Source: Opitutia bacterium UBA7876 (GTDB taxonomy: Bacteria; Verrucomicrobiota; Verrucomicrobiia; Opitutales; Seribacteraceae). From it: a stretch of 64,000 nucleotides of DNA. The DNA is taken from assembly GCA_002500665.1 (NCBI GenBank), contig DLRY01000047.1:5401-69400 (forward strand). The letters run 5' to 3'. This document shows, in pieces, positions 48,501-57,500 of the stretch. The number at the start of each line of letters is the position of its first letter. Position 1 is the stretch's first letter. The notes beneath the pieces are model-generated. The model was given only the letters and a program-made list of their open reading frames with translations. It ran no database searches and was not told the origin of the DNA. A program made the translations under genes and the position numbers.

Positions 48501-51500
48501 GACCTCAACCTTACCGCAACGAATCTGGCCGGAGTTGGAATAAAGCCCATCAGGCTGGTCATTGACCCCACCGCGCCCGTGCTTACCACTTCGAACCCCA
48601 AGGATATCTCATCCACCTCCGCCAGGCTGTCCGGACGGGTGGAGAACGACGGCGGGGCTCCCCCCACCCTATCCTTCTTCTGGGGAGACAACGACGGGGG
48701 AGAAAATCAGCAGGTCGATCCCAGCGATCCGAGCCTCTGGGATTACAGGATTGATCTGAACGGGACCCACTCCAACGGTTTGGTCAACGTCTTCCTCGGC
48801 GGCCTGCAGAAGAACAACCAGTATTTCTACCGCCTTTTCGGCGGGAATTCCGTGAGTTCCGCAGTCTGGAGCCTCCCCTCGCAGGAGGGCCTGTCCTCTT
48901 GGTGGACCTTCGACGAGACGACCGGAAGCGAGGCTTTCGACTCGGCGGGCCTCAACCATGGCACCCTAGTCGGGATCGCCGAGTCCGACCGTGTTTTCGG
49001 CCGGGTAGGCCGGGCCCTCAGGTTCAGCGGTTCGGGCGAGCACGTCTCGGTCAGGGGCTACAAGGGAATTGGGGGAGGCATCCCGCGCTCCATAGCCATG
49101 TGGATCAAGACTCCTCCCACTTCCCCCAATGGAGCCCTCGTTTCGTGGGGAAGCCCGGGTAACGGGCAGGAATGGAATTTCTCCGTCGACGGCGGCAGGT
49201 TGAGGATCGACGTCGGGGGTGGTCGACTTACGGGGAATACGGTGATCAACGACGACTCGTGGCATCACGTCGCCCTCGTTTTCCCCTCCATCGGAAACGG
49301 CGTGGAGGATATGGTTCTCTACGTGGATGGGGCTGTGCAGAGCAACCCGGTTCAGGTCGCCCGGGTCGTCGATACGGGGAGCCAGTACGACTTCAGAATC
49401 GGGACCGATGAGGGTGGGAACCACTTTACGGGCTACATAGACGAAGTCAGGCTTTACCAGAAGGATCTTTCCTCCAATGAGGTCGCCAGCATCTACCTCA
49501 ACGGTACGATGCGCTTCCAGACCTCCGCCTTCTCGCTTCCGCCCGTGGTCGAGGTCTCTGGCATTAACCCCGCGGGTGGCGGAACCGCAACCGTTTCCGG
49601 CGAACTGGTCGCATTCGACTCGACGCAGCCGAGCATAAAAATCTACTGGGGCAACGAGGACGGCGGGTTCGATCCCCTCAAGTGGGACGGCTCGGTCGAC
49701 GTAGCCGGGGGAGCGGTCCAGGGCCTAGGCGAATTCAACGCCACAGTAAGTGGCCTGACGGCAGGCGAAACATACTACTTCAGGGCCTTCGCCACCAGTG
49801 CCGACGGTACGGACTGGTCCAATGGCGATCCTCAGGTCCGTGAGTCCCTGGTTTCCAACCTGAGGTTCGACGAAAACAACGGTTCCCTGGCCTATGACTC
49901 CACTGCTTGGGCCCATGACGCCCGCTTTCAGGGGGATGATTCCAATGCCACCCGCCTATCAGCTTTCGCAGGTCGCGGATTGACCTTCAACGGCAGGAAC
50001 AACTGGCTCGATCTGGACGCCAACGCGAGTGGCTTTCTTGCCCAGTCCTTCGACGGACGAAGCGTCAGTTTCCGGGTCCGTCCCGCCTCCAAGGTCTTCA
50101 CCGGCCCTGCCTTTACCCGCTACGACTCAGTAGTTGCCTACTACCCCATGGACGAAGGCTCGGGAACTGTGCTCAATGACCTCGGCTTCGACGTCCTCAA
50201 CGGCGACTTAGGCGGTTCTCCCTCCTGGTCGGGAGCCCAGTTCGGCCAGGGGCTTAACCTGGATGGCACCAACGACGTGGGTACCCTTTCCTCCGAGGGC
50301 AAGCTGCGCGACCTGCACAAGGGCTCCTACACCATTTCCCTCTGGATCAACCCCGATACCGAGAACCTCGGCGAGTATACCCAAGGGCAACTCTATGCCC
50401 ATGGGTTCATGCAGAACATCCAGAACGAGTACTACACCGACATTGAAAACATGTTCAAGCTCACCCCGAGCGGAACCAGTATCCTAACCAATGGTCCGGG
50501 TAACCGCGGGCTTGATTTCAACAACGACAACGACTACCGCAACGCGGGGATTGGAATTACCCGGAACAACAACTACCTGAGCCTCTTCAACGGGATTTTC
50601 AACGCCAAGGTCACGGGCCCCTACGGATGGGAAATACGGGGTAATGATGATCGCGGAACGGTATGGATCGACCTCGACCAAGACGGTAAGTTCGAGACCA
50701 ACGGGAACAAGGGTAACGAACAGCTGCTGTATCAGCCCCAGTGCTGTGGCACCCAGACCACGACCGTTACCCTGGAGCAGGGGTACTATGCCATTGCCAT
50801 TGCTCATGGCGAGGGCGGTGGCGGGTCGAACCAGGAAGCCTACTTCTATACCCCGGCTGGCGGTGGGGCCACGGCCCGTACGATTGTCAAGCCGAGCGAT
50901 CATCCCGACCTTTTCCTTACCTCCAACCAGAGCACCTTGCTCAAGAGAGGTCCGCTCAAGCTTTCCCTCGACGGAAACAACACCATTTTCTATACCCATG
51001 GCAACCTTACCAGCCAAGTCACCGTAGACTCCAACCAGTCCATCGGCCAGGGCGACTGGGCTCACGTGGCGGTGGTTGCGGATTACAACTCCTCCATTCT
51101 CCGTTTCTACCTGAACGGCGTTCTTACCGATCAGCAGTTACTGCCCGATGGCGACCCCATGGAAATCCTTTCCACGGAAAAATGGAAACTGGGAGGAACC
51201 AATCAGGTCTTCAGCGACTTCTTCGACGGAATGGTCGACGACTTGCGCTTCTACGAGACCAACCTGAGCGACGCGGAAATACTCGCCATTGCGCAGGACG
51301 ACCTTTCCTCAGCCGTAACCGCAGGATACGCAAAGCAGGTCCTCTACGACGAAGGGACATCCTCTTCGGGTCTTACCATCTCCCTCGACGATGGCGTCGT
51401 TCATGCCAAGATCGCGGAGGGGGGAGGCAGCGTGGAATTGGCTGACACGGTCGCCATAAACGATGATCAATGGCATCACGTCATCGTTACCTTCGGCGAT

Positions 51501-54500
51501 TCGCCCAAGACCTTCAAGCTCTTCGTGGACGGCTCCCTCAAGGCCGGGCCGCTACTCTTGCCCGACTCCACCGTTTCGCTTCACCAGGAAACCCCGTCCT
51601 TCGGTTCGACCCAGGGAACGTCGCTCTACCCGACCTTCGGTTTCTTCAAGGGCCAACTGGATGAGTTCCGCGTCTATGATCGGGGACTGGATGAATCCGA
51701 GGTCCTGGAGATCGTCGCCGGAGACGTTCCCAACGATGGTTTCCTCGAGTTCCTGGGCATCGAAAGACCGATCGTGGAAACCCGCAACCCCATCGACGTC
51801 ATGCCCACCCGGGCCATTCTCCGGGCCGAGGTGGACTCCATCGGCGGTCTGGTGACCAGGACCGAGACGGTGATCGACCGCTCCTTCAAGCCCGATACCA
51901 TAGCGGGAATGGTGGCCTGGTTCTCGGCCCAGGACATGAATGCCGACTTAGTCGAGGACAATGGGCAGGTCCTGGGGAACGGGCAGACCGTGACCGAGTG
52001 GAAGGACGCCTCCGGAAACGGCAGGGATATGACCGGTACGAGGGGCGACCCCTCCTACTACGTATCTTCCTTCGAGGGCAAGCCGGTGGTCAATTTCGAT
52101 GGGGACGACCTCATCTGGGGCCCCAACTACGACTTCCTGACCACAACGGGTTACACCATGGTTACGATCGCCCGCTACACGGGTGGAACGAACCTGCGCG
52201 TCATTGCCTCGCGCAACAGGAATTTCCTCTTTGGGTTCCATGGCGGCCTGACCGGAAGGTGGTATGCCCAAGGGTGGATTTCGACCGCGGGTCCCTTTGA
52301 CACCGACTTCCACATGCACCTCGGGACCATCGAGGGAAGTGGAGGGAATCCGCGAGCCTCCTTCTGGAGGGACGGTGTATCCCTTGTTTCAGGATCGACC
52401 GGGTCCCATAACACCAATTTTGCCCCCGGCACTCTCCAGTTCGGCGGAAACGGAGGTGGGAACGGTTGGGAGAAATCGACCTGCGAGGTCGCGGAAGTAG
52501 TCATCTTCGACCGTATTCTCAATGCTAGTGAGCGGGCTGACTTGGAGGGCTACCTGGCGCACAAGTGGAGATCGCCCGAGGAACTTCTCCCCCCCGGTCA
52601 CCCCCACCTTGCGGCCAATCCCTTCGGTGGCGTCACCACCACCAACGAGGTGGTGGTCACCGGTGGCGACCCCGTCAACCTCAAGATTTTTTGGGGGGAC
52701 GACTGGATTGAGGAGAATTCCACTGCGGTGGATGACAACAATGCCTCCAAGTGGGACAACGTGATCGAGTTGAACGGAGGCAACCCGGTATCGATTGGGG
52801 TCCATGAAGTCTTGGTGGAAAACCTGGTCAAGGACACCCGATACTATTACCGCGCTTATGCCGAGAACCTCGGCGGGACGGCTTGGGCTCCTACCATCAA
52901 GGCATTTACCGCCAGTGATACCCGATTCACCAAACACACCATGGACGGGCTCGTCCTTTGGCTGGACGCTTCCGATCCCGATGGGGATGGAGTACGCAAC
53001 GACTGGCTTGACGACCAGCGTGTTTCGATCTGGGTGGACAAGTCCCTCTCGGAAAAGAATGCGGTCCAGTCGGTTTCCGCTTCCCAGCCGACGTTTGCCA
53101 CTGAGGTCTTCGGGGACATGCCGGCCATGCGGTTCGCGACCGGGCACTCCCTCAATATCGGTACCTTGGTTCTCGGCCAGACCCCGATGAGCGTGTTCAT
53201 CGTGGCTCAGGGGTCCGGGGTCGTGATCGGCGGCAACGACGGTTCCAGTGGCTGGACCCTGGACGCCAAGACCGGTACCCGCATAGGCTCCTATCACCAA
53301 GAGTCCAACGTTCTTCAGCAGACGACCCTCGGCTATGACCCCGCGACGGGTTACGGTCAACTCATCGGTGAGATCGGAGAGATCATGGTCTTCGACCGCT
53401 ACCTCAGCCTGGACGATAGGGAAAGAATCGAGGGATACCTGGCCCATAAGTGGAGCATCACCGAGGACCTCGCCGGAACCACTTTCAAGACAAAGGAAGG
53501 CTTGTCCCTCTACTTCCCCTTCGAGGAGACGGACGGAAGCGCCATCTTCGACTCCTCCAAGGCAAAGAGGAACGCGACGCTAAACAATATACCCGGTTCC
53601 GACTTGGCGGTGGCCGGGAAGTTCGGTTCCGGGCTGCGGTTGGGGAGCGGGTCCGATTCTTACATCGACATGGGAGCCAACCAGGTTCCCCTGTCCAACG
53701 ACTGGACCATTTCGACTTGGCTGGAGGGTCCCCTCGTAGAGACCGGCGTGGACTTTAGGCGGACTCTTGCAGCAGGGGGCAACGCCAGGCACGTGGTCTT
53801 CAAGAAGGGGGGCATCGAGGAGCTGGGAATCTACGTCTCGGGGGCCATCGGCTTCCGAGGGTCGGGTGTCAACGGCAACTCCCTCGCCGCGGGCTGGCAC
53901 CAACTGATAGCCGTGGGCAAGGGCAGTGATACCATTTTCTACCTCAACGGAACGGAGGTCGGTTCCTCCAATTACAAGGTGGGAGCCGCCATCGACACGA
54001 TCGGGAATTTCCCCAGCGGCTGGGAACGGTTCGTCGACAAGATCGACGATCTGCGGGTCTACGACCGTCCCCTCTCCCCGACCGAGATCGTTACCCTCTA
54101 TGGTAATGGCTCCGGCGATTTCGGGGGCCATCCCTACGATACCGAGGCCCCGACCTTCGACAACGTTCCCGTCATAAAGCTTCCCAACAACCCGATCGTC
54201 CATTGGACCTTCGACGAGCTCAACGGCACCGTTATAGCGGATGCCTCGGGCTTGGAGAACAACGGCAGCGTGGTCGGTAATTCGATCACCAACCTCTACC
54301 TGCATTCCGACCCGGGCCGGGAGGGAACCGCCCTGCGTTTCGACGAGAACCAGTCCGTATATCTCCCCAAGAGCGCCAACTTCACTCTTTCCGACACCTT
54401 CACCGTCTGCTTCTGGCTCAAGACCGACGACGTCGATGCGGTCGTCCTGAAGAGCGACCAGATGAAGGTCGAGATTCAGAATGGTTTCATATCGGCCGGG

Positions 54501-57500
54501 GTCTACCTGGGCAATTGGGTCAACACCGATGAAATTCCGGTCACCTTGGGAGACTGGGTCCACTATACGCTCATGTGGGATGGTGCGAAGGTCCGCTTCT
54601 TCGTCAATGCGGGTGAGGCGGTCACGCCAATCAGTGTGGCCAATGCCGTGCTCCAGGGCTCGGGCGGCGACGACAGCACCTACTTGGCGGCCCACTCCTC
54701 GGGTGGGCATACCCTGGACGGTATGATTGACGACCTGCGTATTTTCAGGGAGCCTCTGAGCAACCGCGAGATCCAGCGGGTCTATGAGTTCGCCGCCTCC
54801 CCCTTGATCGCCCGTTATGGGGAGGAGTACGAGTACCAGATCGAATCTATCAAGGGCCCGACCGAATTCAATGCCACCGGGTTACCGATCGGCCTGGAGA
54901 TCGATCCCAACGTGGGCCTGATTTTCGGGGAAGCGAACGCGACTGGAATTTTCCCAGTCAACCTCAGGATAGCCAATTCTTCGGGGGAGGACTTCGCCGT
55001 CGTCAGCCTAGTGGTGCTGAAGGGGCGTCAAAGCATCGTTTTCGAGCAGGACTTGGGCGTCCTCGTCTATGGGGATCAGCCCATAGACCTCAACGTTACT
55101 TCGACCTCGGGCCTGCCCATTGCCTTCGAGATCGTCAAAGGAGCCGATTCCATCGACTTGAACGGGACCGTTATGACGATCAGGAAACCTGGAGCGGTCA
55201 GCCTGCTTGCAAGGCAGAACGGCGATGCCAACTGGTTGGCTGCCGAGCCCTTGCCCATGGAGTTTCTCATCATGAAGAAAGAGGCCGTGGTCACGGCACA
55301 TGACCAGTTCAGGAGTACCACCGAGCCCAACCCCGCCCTGACCTACTCGATCGATGGCTTGGTCAATGGGGACCTTGAGGCCGACTTCAACCAGTCCGTG
55401 GTCATTTCCACTCCGGTTGCGGATGGAAACCTTTCGAACCCCACCGCCATTGGAGTCTACCCGATCAGCCTGAGCAATGCCTTGGACGAACTGTACTATT
55501 TCGTCTACATGAACGGCAACCTGACCGTTTCCGACAAGAGTCAGCAAACCCTCGTCTTCGATCAGAACCTGACCTCGGTCCGAGCCAACCTTATTTCGGT
55601 CGCCCTGACGGGCTATTCGATCGACAACGACGGTAACATGACCGGCCTGCCCCTGCTCTACGACGTGGAGGACGAGACCGTAGCACGCATCAAGGTTACC
55701 CGGCAGGAGGATCTTACGGCTCACTGGAAACTGGACGAGCAACTGTATTCGAGCGCCGCGGATACGCAGGGCGCCTACAATGGAACCTTGGTCGATCTGG
55801 CCAGCGTAGGACCCTCAAACTCCTGGAGGCCGGGGCTCTTCTCCAACGGCCTTCAGTTGGGCGCTCCGTCCGGCAGGGTGGAACTGGGTAGCGTGCCGAC
55901 GGATGGGGCCTTTACTCTTTCGATGTGGCTGAATTCACCGGACGTAAACGCAACCGCCTCGACTATCCTTGCCAAGGACGGCCTCAACCAGATGAACGTC
56001 TTTGAAGTGCGCAAGGACGCAGGATCAGGGAGAGTAGTATTCAAGCTTTTTGCGGATGGCAATTCGACCTCGGTCGATCTGAACTCGAGTGTCCCCGTCC
56101 TGACGGACAACCAATGGACCCATCTGGCCCTCTCCTTCGATGGGAATTCCACCCTTACCTTATTCGCCAACGCGGCCCAGGTTGCCCAAGTGGGAGGCGT
56201 AAGTATTTCGGGGATGCCCCTCCCTCAGCGCTATTCCAACATGAAGCTTGGTTCCTCCGTCGATCCCTTCAGCGGGATGGTGGACGATCTTCGCGTTTAC
56301 AAGGTCGCCCTGACCGCAACCGACGTTTCCAGGATCTACGGCCAGGGGGGCGGAGACTTTCATGAGATCGAGTTGGTCGGCGCGGGAACCACGCGGATTA
56401 CGGCCACTCAGGGTGGAAGTGATCTTTACGCCCCTGCGATCCCGGAATCGAACTACCTCACGGTGGTCAAGGTTCCCCAGAGCATCAGCTTCGCCTCCAT
56501 AGTCGATCATTCGGTGGGCGACTTCCCCTTCCCTCTCGAGGCCAACGCGACCTCCGGCTTGCCGGTTCACTTTTCTACCTCTGATCCCACCAAGGCGGTC
56601 GTCAATGGCTCGCAGGTCTTAATTTACGGTCCCGGGGAAGTAACCTTGACCGCCATTCAGCCTGGAGACGCCCGCTATGAGCCGGCTGCGCCGGTCAGTC
56701 ATACCTTTACCATCGGATTCGGAAATCTCTTCTCGGACTCTTCTCCCGGACTCAAGCTCTGGCTTGATGCCAACGACGTCAATGGGGACAACCTGAGGGA
56801 CGATACCTACGACTTCATTCACGGCAACAAGGTCAGCATGTGGGCGGACAAGTCGGGTAATACCAATAACCCGATCCAAGCCGTCGACCTGAACATGACG
56901 AGGTGGGTTCCGAACTCCCTTAACGAGAAACCCATCGTTTCCTTTGATTCCGGCCAGAACTTCAATATCCAGAACACCGTCCCCAACCCACAGTTCGTCT
57001 TCATCGTTCACCGCCAGACGTCTACGGGCGCCTCCTACGTACTGGGCGGGGATCTCGCGACTACGGGCCCCGACGGATTCTTCGAGCTCAGCCATGCCTC
57101 CGAGAACGTGAGGATCGTCTCCGACACGCCCAGCAACGTCTGGTCGGTCAATTCCCTGCGCGTCGTCCCGAACGGACAGTCGCTCTGGGTCAATGGCGAG
57201 ATCGTGGGCGCCGATTCCTTCAGCCAGGGAGCCATCCCCTTCGACCAAGTCGGTCAGACCTTCCTCGGCGAGATTGCGGAAGTCCTTGTGTTCGATGAGC
57301 CGGTCAACTCGGTCAACCGCAAGAAGATCGAAGGCTATCTGGCCCACAAGTGGGGCCTCAAGGATCTGTTCGGCCCCCTTCATCCCTACGTGAGCGATCC
57401 TCCATCCTTCGGAGGCCCACAGACCATCACCTTTCCCGAGTTGGTCGACAAGGCGGTCGGCGACGCCCCGTTCCCGCTTTTGGCGATTGCCTCCTCCGGG

